Source of the DNA: CAJBVW01 sp964457335
GTDB taxonomy: Bacteria; Myxococcota_A; UBA796; SXON01
Reading direction: 5' to 3'
NCBI GenBank assembly: GCA_964457335.1
Contig: CAYWGD010000010.1
Coordinates: 45,356-109,355, forward strand
Length of the DNA stretch: 64,000 nt
Shown: in pieces, positions 17,512 to 26,757 of the stretch
How the letters are laid out: each line of letters opens with the position of its first letter
Position numbering within the stretch: position 1 is the first letter of the stretch
The notes under the pieces: generated by a model
Database searches by the model: none
What the model was told of the DNA's origin: nothing
Seen by the model: the letters and a program-made list of their open reading frames with translations, nothing else
Position numbers and translations under genes: made by a program

Positions 17512-18140
17512 TTCCCGGCGCTGAAGGCCCCGTGCACGACCGTCGAGATCGGCACGATCACGATCCGGAACGTGTCGCTGTACTCGCCGCGGAAGGCGTG
17601 GGAGATCACGCCCACGTGCGAGCCATCGGGGGAGAGGCCGAGAAACTCGAGGTGGATGCGGTCGAAGCCGGGCTCGGACAGCGTCGCCGGGTACACGGGG
17701 CGCCCGCCCACGAGCTTCGCCCCGGCCTGGAGCACGGCGTCGCGCACGTCGGGCTCACCCGGCGCGACCGCCCACGTGAGCGCGAGGGTGTCGCGGTAGG
17801 GCCACGTCCCGGCGACCGTGCCGTAGCCGCGGGCGGCGAGTCGCGCGTCCATCGCGGCGTCGAACGCCGGGTCGGGGTCCACGTCGGGGCCCGGGCGGTC
17901 CTGGAGCGTGGTCTCGGTCCCGTCCAGCGCGCGGAACACGCAGCGGCGCACCATCCCGTCCGCGCACCAGCCGAGCTCGGCGCCGTCGGCCGACCAGCCG
18001 GCGACGGTCACGTGGTCCATCATCCCGAGCTCGAACGCGGGGATCGGCGGGTCCACCACGGCGGGCCCGCGCCCGTCGGAGGGCTCGGCGGTGCGGACGG
18101 TGCCGATCCGCTCGGCACAGGCGAGGAGGAGGAAGAACAT
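17508..18140 (-). CDS. Lipoprotein of unknown function (DUF2259-like)
   Basis: The 210-residue protein starts MFFLLLACAER, a short lipoprotein signal with Cys8. The C-terminal half contains LEFLGLSPDGSHVGVISHAF and FRIVIVPI, the SPDG turn seen in DUF2259 and WD40-like secreted proteins. It shares a GTGA overlap with hemD, so both are translated together, though no link with haem synthesis is known. It is divergent from hemE. Confidence 0.65.
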   Translation of the reverse strand: MFFLLLACAERIGTVRTAEPSDGRGPAVVDPPIPAFELGMMDHVTVAGWSADGAELGWCADGMVRRCVFRALDGTETTLQDRPGPDVDPDPAFDAAMDARLAARGYGTVAGTWPYRDTLALTWAVAPGEPDVRDAVLQAGAKLVGGRPVYPATLSEPGFDRIHLEFLGLSPDGSHVGVISHAFRGEYSDTFRIVIVPISTVVHGAFSAGK

Positions 18141-18225
18141 GGTGCGAACGGTTCTACCTCACCCGACGCCGCACCGGTGACCTGCCGTTGACCATCCCGC
18201 CCCCGGCCCCCGCTAAGAGGGCCCC

Positions 18226-19242
18226 ATGTCGACCAACGGCCGCGCCCGCGTCCTCGCCGTCCTCCGCGGCGAAGCCCCCGATCACCTCCCGCTCTGGCTC
18301 ATGCGCCAGGCTGGGCGGTTCCTCCCCGAGTACCGCGCCGTCCGCGCCGACGTGCCGTTTTTGGACCTCGTGCGCGACCCCGCGTTGTGCACCGAGGTCG
18401 CGCTCCAGCCCCTCCGGCGCTTCGATCTCGACGCCACCATCGTCTTCTCCGACATCCTGGTGATCCCGGACGCGCTGGGCGCCGGGCTCTCCTTCGAGAA
18501 GGGGGACGGCCCGAAGCTCGCGCGCCCGCTGCAGGACGACGCCGCGGTGGACGCGCTCGACTGGGACGGCGTCTGCGACCGGCTCCCCTACGTGTACGAG
18601 GCCGTCCGCCAGCTCCGCGCCGCGGCGCCGGACCACGCGCTCTTCGGCTTCGCCGGCTCGCCCTGGACGCTCTTCTGCTACATGACGCAGGGGGCGGGCG
18701 GCGGCGAGTTCGCGAGCGCCCGCGCCGCGTTGTGGGCGAACCCCGAGCGCTCGCGCCGGGTGCTCGACGGGCTCGCGGACATCGTCGCCGAGCACCTCGT
18801 GCGGCAGGCGCGCGCCGGCGCCGACGTGGTGCAGGTCTTCGACACCTGGGGCGGGCTCCTCCCCGCGGCCGACTACGCCGCGATCGCGGCGCCGGGCCTC
18901 CGCCGCATCACCGCGCGCCTCGCCGCCGAGGGCATCCCCTCGATCCTCTACGTGCGGGCCGGCGGGCACCTCGTCGAGGTCACGCGCCGCCTCGGCTTCT
19001 CCGGGCTGTCGCTCGACAGCACGGTGGACCTCGCCGGCGTGTCCGGCGTCCCGACCCAGGGGAACCTCGACAACACGCGGCTCCTCGGGCCCCGCGCGGC
19101 CATCGCCGAGGGCGTCGAGCGCATCTTCGCCGCGCTCGGCCGGCGCCGCGACCACATCGTGAACCTCGGCCACGGCGTGCTCCCCCAGACGCCGCCCGAC
19201 GCGGTCTCCGCGCTCGTGGACGAGGTCCGGAGGCGCGGATGA
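18226..19242 (+). CDS. hemE: Uroporphyrinogen decarboxylase
   Basis: HemE removes the four acetate carboxyls of uroporphyrinogen III to give coproporphyrinogen III. The 338-residue protein has the N-terminal signature PLWLMRQAGRFLPEYR with the substrate-binding arginines, FSDILVIPDALG with the key aspartate, and GFAGSPWTLFCYM. The end NLGHGVLPQTPPDAV is typical. It is divergent from the lipoprotein/hemD pair and couples to hemN by an ATGA overlap. Confidence 0.97.
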   Translation: MSTNGRARVLAVLRGEAPDHLPLWLMRQAGRFLPEYRAVRADVPFLDLVRDPALCTEVALQPLRRFDLDATIVFSDILVIPDALGAGLSFEKGDGPKLARPLQDDAAVDALDWDGVCDRLPYVYEAVRQLRAAAPDHALFGFAGSPWTLFCYMTQGAGGGEFASARAALWANPERSRRVLDGLADIVAEHLVRQARAGADVVQVFDTWGGLLPAADYAAIAAPGLRRITARLAAEGIPSILYVRAGGHLVEVTRRLGFSGLSLDSTVDLAGVSGVPTQGNLDNTRLLGPRAAIAEGVERIFAALGRRRDHIVNLGHGVLPQTPPDAVSALVDEVRRRG

Positions 19243-20597
19243 CCAACCCCGACATGACCACGTCCCGGGCGCTCGTGGTGCCCGACGAGCTCGTCGCCCG
19301 CTACCGCACGCGCGCGCCCCGCTACACGAGCTACCCGACGGCGCCGCACTTCGGCCCCATCACGCCCGAGGCCGTGAACGCCGCGCTCGGCCGGAACGAC
19401 GGCCCGATGGCCGCGTACGTGCACGTGCCGTTCTGCCGGTCCTTGTGTCACTACTGCGGCTGCCACGTCGAGATCCACGCGCGCCGCGAGATCGGCCGCG
19501 AGTACGTCGACCACCTGCTCGCCGAGGCCGACCTGCTGGCCGCGCGCCTCCGCCCCGGCCGCACGCTCGACCAGCTCTCGCTCGGCGGCGGCACGCCCAC
19601 CTTCCTCTTCCCGGACGACATGGAGCGGCTCGTGGCCGGCCTGCGCGCGCGCTGGCCCTTCACGCCGGACGCCGACATCTCCATCGAGGTCGACCCCCGC
19701 ACCATCGACGACGAGTACCTCGATCGCCTCGTGGCCATGGGCTACCGGCGCTTCTCCTTCGGCGTCCAGGACTTCGACGAGACCGTGCTCGCCGCGGTGC
19801 ACCGCCCCCAGCCCGCCGACCTCACGCTGCGCGCCGTCCAGCGCCTCCGCGGCCACGGTCGGTTCGACCTCAACTTCGACCTGATGTACGGCCTCCCGCA
19901 CCAGACGCCGGAGAGCTTCCGCACCACCCTCGACACGGTCGTGGCGATGCGGCCGACGCGCATCGCGCTGTTCCTCTACGCGCACGTCCCGTGGATGAAG
20001 CCCGCGCAGAAGCTCGTCGAGAAGCAGGGGCTCCCCGAGGCGACCACGCGCGCGCAGCTCTTCGGCCTCGCGAACGAGGTGCTCGGCGCCGCCGGCTACG
20101 AGCCCATCGGCATGGACCACTTCGCCCTCCCGGGCGACGAGCTCCTCTCGGCGCAGGCCGCCGGGACGCTCCAGCGCAACTTCATGGGTTACACCACCCG
20201 CGCTGGCTTGGATCTCGTGGGGCTCGGCGTCAGCGCGATCGGGAGCTTCGGCGGCGTCTACCACCAGGATCTCAAGGACCGCGCCGGCTGGGCCGCGAAG
20301 ATCGCCGCCGGCGAGATCCCCACCGACCGCGGCTTCGTGCTGTCGGCCGACGACGTGCGCCGCCGCGCCGTCATCATGGACCTCTTCTGCAACTTCGCCG
20401 TCCGCCTCGAGCCCGGGGAGTTCGCCGACGAGCGCGCCCGCCTCGCGCCGATGGTCACCGACGGCTTCGTGACGCTCGACGGGGACACGCTGCGGGTGAC
20501 GCCGCTGGGGCGCCACTTCATCCGGAACGTGTGCGCGGTGTTCGACCGCTACCTCGAAGGGGACGTGGCCGCCCGGCGGTACTCGCACACGGCGTAG
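19239..20597 (+). CDS. hemN: Oxygen-independent coproporphyrinogen III oxidase (radical SAM)
   Basis: The 452-residue enzyme decarboxylates two propionates of coproporphyrinogen III without oxygen. The cluster motif VHVPFCRSLCHYCGCHV has the C-x3-C-x2-C-x-C spacing of true HemN, and LSLGGGTPTFL is the glycine-rich SAM motif. The N-terminal RAPRYTSYPTAPHF and the C-terminal HemN domain set it apart from HemW. The ATG at 19239 overlaps the hemE stop; another ATG five codons later is possible. Together with an FAD-type protoporphyrinogen oxidase downstream it gives the pathway an oxygen-independent step followed by an oxygen-using one. The 3' hairpin element follows the stop. Confidence 0.96.
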   Translation: MTNPDMTTSRALVVPDELVARYRTRAPRYTSYPTAPHFGPITPEAVNAALGRNDGPMAAYVHVPFCRSLCHYCGCHVEIHARREIGREYVDHLLAEADLLAARLRPGRTLDQLSLGGGTPTFLFPDDMERLVAGLRARWPFTPDADISIEVDPRTIDDEYLDRLVAMGYRRFSFGVQDFDETVLAAVHRPQPADLTLRAVQRLRGHGRFDLNFDLMYGLPHQTPESFRTTLDTVVAMRPTRIALFLYAHVPWMKPAQKLVEKQGLPEATTRAQLFGLANEVLGAAGYEPIGMDHFALPGDELLSAQAAGTLQRNFMGYTTRAGLDLVGLGVSAIGSFGGVYHQDLKDRAGWAAKIAAGEIPTDRGFVLSADDVRRRAVIMDLFCNFAVRLEPGEFADERARLAPMVTDGFVTLDGDTLRVTPLGRHFIRNVCAVFDRYLEGDVAARRYSHTA

Positions 20598-20607
20598 ATC
20601 CGCTGGA

Positions 20608-20646
20608 TCTTGGGGCGGGGGGCCCGCCCCCCGCAACGCCCCCCCC
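20608..20646 (+). repeat. 3' hairpin element, copy 3 (after hemN)
   Basis: TCTTGGGGCG starts 10 bases after the hemN stop, followed by a G6/C6 hairpin with a CCCG centre and the tail GCAACGCCCCCC. Confidence 0.8.
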
Positions 20647-20794
20647 GCCTCCTTGACCCCAACTGATTCCGCGGGCGCAGAGCCGCCCGCGGAATCAGCC
20701 GGGGCCCCGTCGGCGGACCCACCTCACAAGCTCCTGACCACCCCGCGGGAACAACCCCCGGCTCTCCACGGACCGAACCCCGTGGAGGTCACCG

Positions 20795-23700
20795 ATGCGC
20801 CTGCTCCCCCTGCTCGTCCTGGCTGCCTGCGGGGCGCCCTCGGCCAACGTGCCGACCTCGGCGTCACCCGCCGAGCCCCCGCGCGAGGCGGAGTTCCCCG
20901 CGCCGCGGCCCGACCCGGCCGCGTTCGCCGAGGCGCCGCCGGCGTCGCGGCGGCTGCCGGGGGACCTCGCGCTGGCATCCCTGGCAACGCCCTTCGTGAT
21001 CCCGACGCGCGTGCACGTCCTCACCGACAAGCCGCTCTACCGCCCGGGCGAGACCGTGTGGGTGCGCACGTGGCACCTCGCGAGCGCCGCGTTCGCCGCC
21101 GGCGCCACGGGCGGCATCCGCTACGAGCTGGTGAGCCCGCGCGGCTCCCTCGTGGCCGAGAAGTTCGTGGAGCAGCGGTCGGGGGCGGCGACCAACGACT
21201 TCGCGCTCCCCGGGGACGCGCCGGGCGGCACGTGGCGGGTGCGCGCGATCGCGCCCGACGGGGCGCTCGCGGAGCGCGAGGTGGTCGTGCTCGGCTACGA
21301 GGCGCCGCGGCTCAAGAAGTCGCTGGAATTCGTCCGGAAGGCGTACGTGCCCGGCGACACGGTGGCCGCCACGCTGAAGGTGGAGGGCCCGACCGGGGCC
21401 GCCCTCGCGGACCACCCCGTGCGGGCGATCGTGCGGGTGGACGGCGAGGACGTGGCGGTGGACGCGGTGACGAACGCGGCGGGCGAGGCGCTCCTGCGCT
21501 TCCCGCTGCCGGCGGACGTCGCGGACCCGGACGGCCTCCTCACCGTGCTCGTGGCCGAGAGCGGCGTGACGGAGTCGATCGCCCGGCGCATCCCCATCGT
21601 GCTCGCGGGCGTGCGGCTGGCGGTGTACCCCGAGGGCGGCGCGCTCGTGGCGGGGCTGCCCTCGCGCGTGTACTTCGCGGCCACCAAGGCCGACGGCAAG
21701 CCCGCGGACGTGACGGGCCGCGTCGTGGACGACCGCGGCGAGGTGCTCGGCGGCTTCCGCTCCTTCCACCACGGCCTGGGGCGCTTCGACCTGACCCCGC
21801 GCGCCGGGCGCACCTACCACCTCGAGGTGGCCGGCCACCCCGGGCGGACGCCGATCCCGGCCGCCGCGGACGACGGCTGCGTGCTCCGCGCCCACGACGA
21901 CTTCCTCTCGAGACACGCGGCGCTCCGGGTGGACGTGCGGTGCTCCTCGCCGCGCGAGGTCTCGGTCGTCGGGACGCTGCGCGGCGAGCGGCTCGACGCG
22001 GCGCGGGTGCGGGTGCCCGGGGCGCGCCCCGCGACGGTGTACCTCGCGCCGGAGGACCCCGCGGTCGGGCGGCGCGCGGGGGTCGCGCGCGTGACCGTCC
22101 ACGACGCCGACGGGGCGCCGATCGCGGAGCGGGTGGTGATGCGGAACCGCGACCAGCGCCTGAAGGTCGAGGTCCGCGCGCGCGGGGAGGCGCACGGGCC
22201 GCGGGACGAGGTCACGCTGGACGTGACCGCGCGCGACCCGGCCGGAGCACCGATCGCCGCCGACCTGGCCGTGGCCGTCGTGGACGACACGGTGCTCAGC
22301 TACGCGGACGACAAGCAGGGGGACATCGTCAGCCGGCTGCTCGTGGAGGCGGAGCTCGCCGGGCCGGTGGAGGAGCCGCGCTCCTTCTTCGCGGAGCCGA
22401 CGGGCTACGCGCTCGACCTGCTCCTGGGGACCGCGGGGTGGCGCAGCTTCCAGCGGGTGCCGGTCGCGCCGGCGGCGGCTCCGCCGGTCGCGCGGGTCGA
22501 AGAGCCGGCGGCGCCGCCGCCGCTCGCCGAGCCGGCCGAGGGGGGGCCTGCGGAGGTCGCCACGGTCGCCTCGGTGGCCCCGCGCGCGGAGGGCAGGGTC
22601 GGGCGGAAGGACGCGCGGATGGACCGGGCGCGGGGGGACAAGCTCCTGATGCAGCGGCAGGAGCTCGACCGGGAGGTGGCCGCGAACGCCGGGGTCCTGG
22701 GCGCGCTCCGCGTGGACGGGCTCGACGCCGCGATCGGGCCCGTCGACGGGCTCGTCGGCGGCGGCGGTCTCGGCGCTCGGGGGCTCGGTGGGCTCGGCGG
22801 CGGGGGCACCGCCGCGGGCCTGGGCGGGCTCGTGGGCCGAGGCGCGGGCTACGGCGCCGGCGGCGGCCCCTTCGGCGCGCGTGCGGCGGACGTGGTCCTC
22901 CCGGGCGAGGCCATCGTGCTCGGCGCGCTCGACAAGGGCCTCATCGACGCCGTGGTCAAGCGGAACAGCAGCCAGATCCGCTACTGCTACCAGCGCGAGC
23001 TGACGAAGGACCCGACGCTCTCCGGGAAGGTCACCGTCAAGTTCGTGATCGCGAAGGACGGCGCGGTGTCGAGCGCCGTCACGAAGGTGAGCACCCTCGA
23101 CAACCGCGCGGTCGAGTCCTGCATCAACGGCCGGTTCATGCGCTTCCAGTTCCCGGAGCCGAAGGGCGGCGGCATCGTGATCGTGTCGTACCCGTTCCGG
23201 TTCTCGCCCGGCCCCGCGCAGGAGGCGGCGCCCCGCTACGACACCGTCCGGGTGTTCCCGGCGCCGAAACACGTCCCCGGCGGCCCACGCGCCGACTTCC
23301 GGGACACGGTGGCGTGGGCGCCCGCCGTGCGCACCGACGCGAAGGGCAAGGCCACGGTGACGTTCCGCCTCTCCGACGCCGTCACGTCCTTCCGGGCCGT
23401 GGCCGAAGGGGTGGGCGGCGGGCTCGTGGGGCGGGGGGAGGTGGTGATCGCGTCCACGCTGCCGTTCAGCCTCGCCGTGAAGCTCCCCGTCGCGGCCACG
23501 CGCGGCGACCGCCTCCACGTGCCGCTCACCCTCACGAACGACCGCGACGCCCCCGTCACCGTGACCGTCTCCCCGGCGCTCGGCGCGGACGCGCGCGTGC
23601 TCACCCTGCCCCCGCGCACGGGCCGGACGCTCTTCTACGAGCTCCTCCCAACCGAGCGGATGCCCGTGTCGTTCTCCGCCACGAGCGACGGCCTCGCGGA

Positions 23701-25309
23701 CGCCTTCACGCGCACCCTCGACGTGATCGACGCCGGCTACCCGCGCGCCTGGTCGGCCTCCGGGCGGCTCGGCGACGACGCCGCGCACGTGCTCGACCTC
23801 GCCGACGCCACCGACGGCACCGCGCGGGCGTGGGTCAAGCTCTACCCGAACCCGCTCGCGTCGATGGTCGACGGGCTCGAGGGGCTCCTCCAGGTGCCCG
23901 CCGGCTGCTTCGAGCAGGCGAGCAGCAGCAACTACCCGAACCTGCTCGTGCTCCGGTACCTGGAGCAGCACGGCGTCGCGGACGGCGCGCTCGTCCAGCG
24001 GAGCCGGGCGCTGCTCGAGGAGGGCTACGCGCGGCTCACCCGCTTCGAGAGCAAGGGCGGCGGCTACGAGTGGTTCGGGGGGTTCCCGGCCCACGAGTCG
24101 CTGTCCGCCTACGGGATCGCGCAGTTCACCGACATGCGCGCCGTCTACCCGGGCGTGGACGACGCCATGGTGCGCCGCACCGCGGACTGGCTCGGCTCGC
24201 GGCGCGACGGCGCGGGCGGCTGGTTGCGGGAGGCGCGGGCCCTCGACAGCTTCGGGCGCGCCTCGCAGGAGGTGACGGACGCCTACGTGACCTGGTCGCT
24301 CGCGGGGGCGGGGATGGGGCACCGGCTCGACCGGGAGCTCGACGCGGCCGCCCGGCGCGCCGAGGCCACGCGCGACCCGTACCTCCTCGCGCTGGACGCC
24401 GGCAGCCTGCTGGCCACCCGACCCGACGCGGGCCACGACGCCGTCGACCGGCTCGCGCGGCTCCAGGGCGCCGACGGGGCCTGGGACGGCGCCGACCACA
24501 GCATCACCCGGAGCGGGGGCGCCAACCTCCGCGTGGAGACGACGGCGCTCGCGACCCTGGCGCTGCTGGAGGACGGCCGCCACGCCGGCGCTGCCGAGGC
24601 GGCCGCGCGCTGGCTCGTCGAGCAGCGGGACGGCGACGGGCGGTGGGGGAGCACCCAGGCGACGGTGCTGGCGCTCAAGGCGCTCACCCGCCACGCGGCC
24701 GAGGGGCCGCCCGCCCGCGACGGCGCCGCGCTCGTGAAGCTCGACGGCGCGGAGGTGGGCCGCGTGTCGTGGACGGCCGCGGGCTCCGCCCCCCCGCGCC
24801 TGGAGCTCCCGGTGGCTCCGGGCCGGCACACCGTCACGCTCGCCGGGCTCGACGGCGCGGAGATCCCGTACACCCTCGGCGCCGCGTGGAGCACCCGCAG
24901 CCCCCCGTCGCACCCGGACGTGGTCGTGGGCGTGGAGACCGCGCTGGCCGCGGACCGGGTCGACATGGGCGAGTCCGTCCGGCTCACGGCGCGGATCCGC
25001 AACCTCACCGCGGAGGGCCAGCCCATGACCCTGGCCCGCGTCGGGATCCCCGCCGGGCTGGCGGTCCAGACGTGGCAGCTCGACGAGCTCCGCGACCGGG
25101 GCGTCGTGGACTTCTACGAGACGCGCCCGAACGAGCTGGTCGTGTACCTGCGCTCGCTCGCGCCGGGGGAGGTCCGCGAGGTGCCCGTCGAGCTCTACGC
25201 CACGGTGCCCGGCGAGTACCTGGCGCCGGCCTCGCGGGCGTACCTCTACTACGACGACGACGCGGTGGCGTGGGCCCCGCCCGTGCGCGTGGCCGTCTCC
25301 GGGGGTTGA
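20795..25309 (+). CDS. Alpha-2-macroglobulin-like lipoprotein with embedded AgmX/PglI domain
   Basis: This 1504-residue protein begins with a lipoprotein signal (LVLAAC, Cys12). MG domains follow, including the MG2 start VHVLTDKPLYRPGETVWVR. A Gly/Leu-rich linker at about 640-700 leads into an AgmX/PglI C-terminal-type domain (about 705-805, with IRYCYQREL, LSGKVTVKFVI and a second Cys in ESCING), which is related to TonB C-terminal folds. The A2M domain follows, and the thioester site GCFEQ has Cys1038, keeping the CxEQ core. The C-terminus is the TED alpha/alpha barrel plus a receptor-like domain. Bacterial A2Ms trap proteases in the periplasm. GGAGG precedes the ATG by seven bases. No PBP1C gene, the usual partner, is adjacent. 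Confidence 0.88.
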   Translation: MRLLPLLVLAACGAPSANVPTSASPAEPPREAEFPAPRPDPAAFAEAPPASRRLPGDLALASLATPFVIPTRVHVLTDKPLYRPGETVWVRTWHLASAAFAAGATGGIRYELVSPRGSLVAEKFVEQRSGAATNDFALPGDAPGGTWRVRAIAPDGALAEREVVVLGYEAPRLKKSLEFVRKAYVPGDTVAATLKVEGPTGAALADHPVRAIVRVDGEDVAVDAVTNAAGEALLRFPLPADVADPDGLLTVLVAESGVTESIARRIPIVLAGVRLAVYPEGGALVAGLPSRVYFAATKADGKPADVTGRVVDDRGEVLGGFRSFHHGLGRFDLTPRAGRTYHLEVAGHPGRTPIPAAADDGCVLRAHDDFLSRHAALRVDVRCSSPREVSVVGTLRGERLDAARVRVPGARPATVYLAPEDPAVGRRAGVARVTVHDADGAPIAERVVMRNRDQRLKVEVRARGEAHGPRDEVTLDVTARDPAGAPIAADLAVAVVDDTVLSYADDKQGDIVSRLLVEAELAGPVEEPRSFFAEPTGYALDLLLGTAGWRSFQRVPVAPAAAPPVARVEEPAAPPPLAEPAEGGPAEVATVASVAPRAEGRVGRKDARMDRARGDKLLMQRQELDREVAANAGVLGALRVDGLDAAIGPVDGLVGGGGLGARGLGGLGGGGTAAGLGGLVGRGAGYGAGGGPFGARAADVVLPGEAIVLGALDKGLIDAVVKRNSSQIRYCYQRELTKDPTLSGKVTVKFVIAKDGAVSSAVTKVSTLDNRAVESCINGRFMRFQFPEPKGGGIVIVSYPFRFSPGPAQEAAPRYDTVRVFPAPKHVPGGPRADFRDTVAWAPAVRTDAKGKATVTFRLSDAVTSFRAVAEGVGGGLVGRGEVVIASTLPFSLAVKLPVAATRGDRLHVPLTLTNDRDAPVTVTVSPALGADARVLTLPPRTGRTLFYELLPTERMPVSFSATSDGLADAFTRTLDVIDAGYPRAWSASGRLGDDAAHVLDLADATDGTARAWVKLYPNPLASMVDGLEGLLQVPAGCFEQASSSNYPNLLVLRYLEQHGVADGALVQRSRALLEEGYARLTRFESKGGGYEWFGGFPAHESLSAYGIAQFTDMRAVYPGVDDAMVRRTADWLGSRRDGAGGWLREARALDSFGRASQEVTDAYVTWSLAGAGMGHRLDRELDAAARRAEATRDPYLLALDAGSLLATRPDAGHDAVDRLARLQGADGAWDGADHSITRSGGANLRVETTALATLALLEDGRHAGAAEAAARWLVEQRDGDGRWGSTQATVLALKALTRHAAEGPPARDGAALVKLDGAEVGRVSWTAAGSAPPRLELPVAPGRHTVTLAGLDGAEIPYTLGAAWSTRSPPSHPDVVVGVETALAADRVDMGESVRLTARIRNLTAEGQPMTLARVGIPAGLAVQTWQLDELRDRGVVDFYETRPNELVVYLRSLAPGEVREVPVELYATVPGEYLAPASRAYLYYDDDAVAWAPPVRVAVSGG

Positions 25310-25392
25310 TCGGGGAGGGGCCGCCGGGGCGCGTTTCCGTGACCCGGCGTTGACCATTCGTCGCCCGCGCTTCGCTATGAGGGCCGCACCCG

Positions 25393-26757
25393 ATGAGCGC
25401 GCCCCCTTCCACCCCCCGCCTGCCACCTTCCGCCGTCGTGATCGGCGCGGGGCTGGCCGGACTGTCGGCGGCCGTCCGGCTCCGCGCGGCGGGGCTCGAC
25501 GTGCGGGTGTACGACCCCGCCCCGGCCGGCGGGAAGGCGCGCACCCTCGAGCCGCAGCCCGGCTGGCGCGTCGAGTGGGGGCCGCACTCCTTCCTCCACC
25601 GCGCCGACGCGCTCTGGACGCTCGCGGCGGAGCTCGGGATCGCCGAGCAGGCGATGAAGCTCGGGGCCGCGGCCAAGGCCCGCTACCTCGTGCGCGGCGG
25701 GCGGCTCCGGAAGGCGCCGCTCGGCGCGTTCACCGTGTCCGAGTGGGCCGGCGTGTTGCGGGGGATGTTCCGGCGGGTGCCGGACGTGCCCGGCGAGAGC
25801 GTGTACGACTGGTTCGCGCGCCGCTTCGGGACGGCCTTCGCGCGCGGGCCGCTCGACGCGATGATCACGGGCATCTGGGCGTGCGACCCCGCGGCCGTCG
25901 AGATGGAGGCCGCGTTCCCGACCGTCGCGCGCCTGGTCCGCGAGCGGGGGACGGTGTTCGGCGCGCTGCGGGCCGCCCGCGCGGACGCCGCCGCCCGCGA
26001 GCCCGGCGCGGGCGCGCGCCCCACCGGGACCTACGGCTTCCCGCTCGGCATGGGCGCGCTCGCGGACGCCGCCGTCGACCGCCTCGGGCCCGGCGCCTTC
26101 GTGCACGCGCGGGTGGACGGCCTCACGCGCGTCGGGGCGCGCTACCACCTCGACACCGCCGCCGGGCCCGTCGAGGCGGACGCCGTCGTCCTCGCGGTCG
26201 AGGCGCCCGCGGCCGCCCGCCTCCTGGCCCGAATCGCCCCAGGCGCCGTCGAACCGCTCGGCGCCGTCCGGTACGCGCCGCTCGCCGTCGCGCACTGGCT
26301 CTCCCCCGACGCGGCGCTCCCGCACGGCTTCGGCTTCCTGGCCGCGCACGCCGAGGACCGGCCGACGCTCGGCACGATCTTCGTCTCCGACCTGTACCCG
26401 GACCGGGTCCCGCCCGGCACGCGCTCGTTCGCGACGATGTTCGGCGGCGCGCGTCGCCCCGGGGACGCGGAGATCGACGCCCAGGAGGCGCGGCGGCGCA
26501 TCGAGGCCGAGCACCGCGCGCTCACGGGCCGCTCCGTCACGCTCGGGGGGCTCCACCTCGTGCGCCACGCCGCCGCGGTCGCGCCCCCCGCGCCCGGGCA
26601 CGCCGCGCGTATCGCCGCCGTCCGCGCGGCGGTCCCGCCGGGGCTCGCGGTCGCGGGCGCGTGGTGCGGCGCGGGCGCGATGGACGACGCGGTGCGCGCG
26701 GGCTTCGACGCCGCGTCGGTGATCACCCGGGCCGCGGAGGCTGCGGATGTCGGCTGA
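25393..26757 (+). CDS. hemG: Protoporphyrinogen oxidase, FAD-dependent (HemY type)
   Basis: HemG oxidises protoporphyrinogen IX to protoporphyrin IX using FAD and oxygen. The 454-residue protein opens with the dinucleotide loop AVVIGAGLAGLSAAVRL, then WRVEWGPHSFL, and closes with GLAVAGAWCGAGAMDDAVRAGF, the FAD-binding C-terminal pattern of PPOX enzymes. Length and order match HemY-type oxidases, not the flavodoxin-like HemG of enterics. It overlaps hemA by 11 bases and starts the coupled hemG-hemA-hemC-hemL-kinase run. Confidence 0.92.
   Translation: MSAPPSTPRLPPSAVVIGAGLAGLSAAVRLRAAGLDVRVYDPAPAGGKARTLEPQPGWRVEWGPHSFLHRADALWTLAAELGIAEQAMKLGAAAKARYLVRGGRLRKAPLGAFTVSEWAGVLRGMFRRVPDVPGESVYDWFARRFGTAFARGPLDAMITGIWACDPAAVEMEAAFPTVARLVRERGTVFGALRAARADAAAREPGAGARPTGTYGFPLGMGALADAAVDRLGPGAFVHARVDGLTRVGARYHLDTAAGPVEADAVVLAVEAPAAARLLARIAPGAVEPLGAVRYAPLAVAHWLSPDAALPHGFGFLAAHAEDRPTLGTIFVSDLYPDRVPPGTRSFATMFGGARRPGDAEIDAQEARRRIEAEHRALTGRSVTLGGLHLVRHAAAVAPPAPGHAARIAAVRAAVPPGLAVAGAWCGAGAMDDAVRAGFDAASVITRAAEAADVG

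Noticed and set aside
20795..25309. A2M-PBP1C defence pair
   Set aside because: The only PBP in the window (61367) is of the PBP1A type and 36 kb away, so the usual yfaS-pbpC pairing is not present here.
20864..25426. A 1520-residue open frame antisense to the A2M gene
   Set aside because: It is an Arg/His/Gly/Ala-rich shadow caused by GC-biased third positions, with no recognisable domain. The same applies to the long antisense or out-of-frame stretches at 869-3415, 10257-12656, 31560-33400 and 42074-44740.
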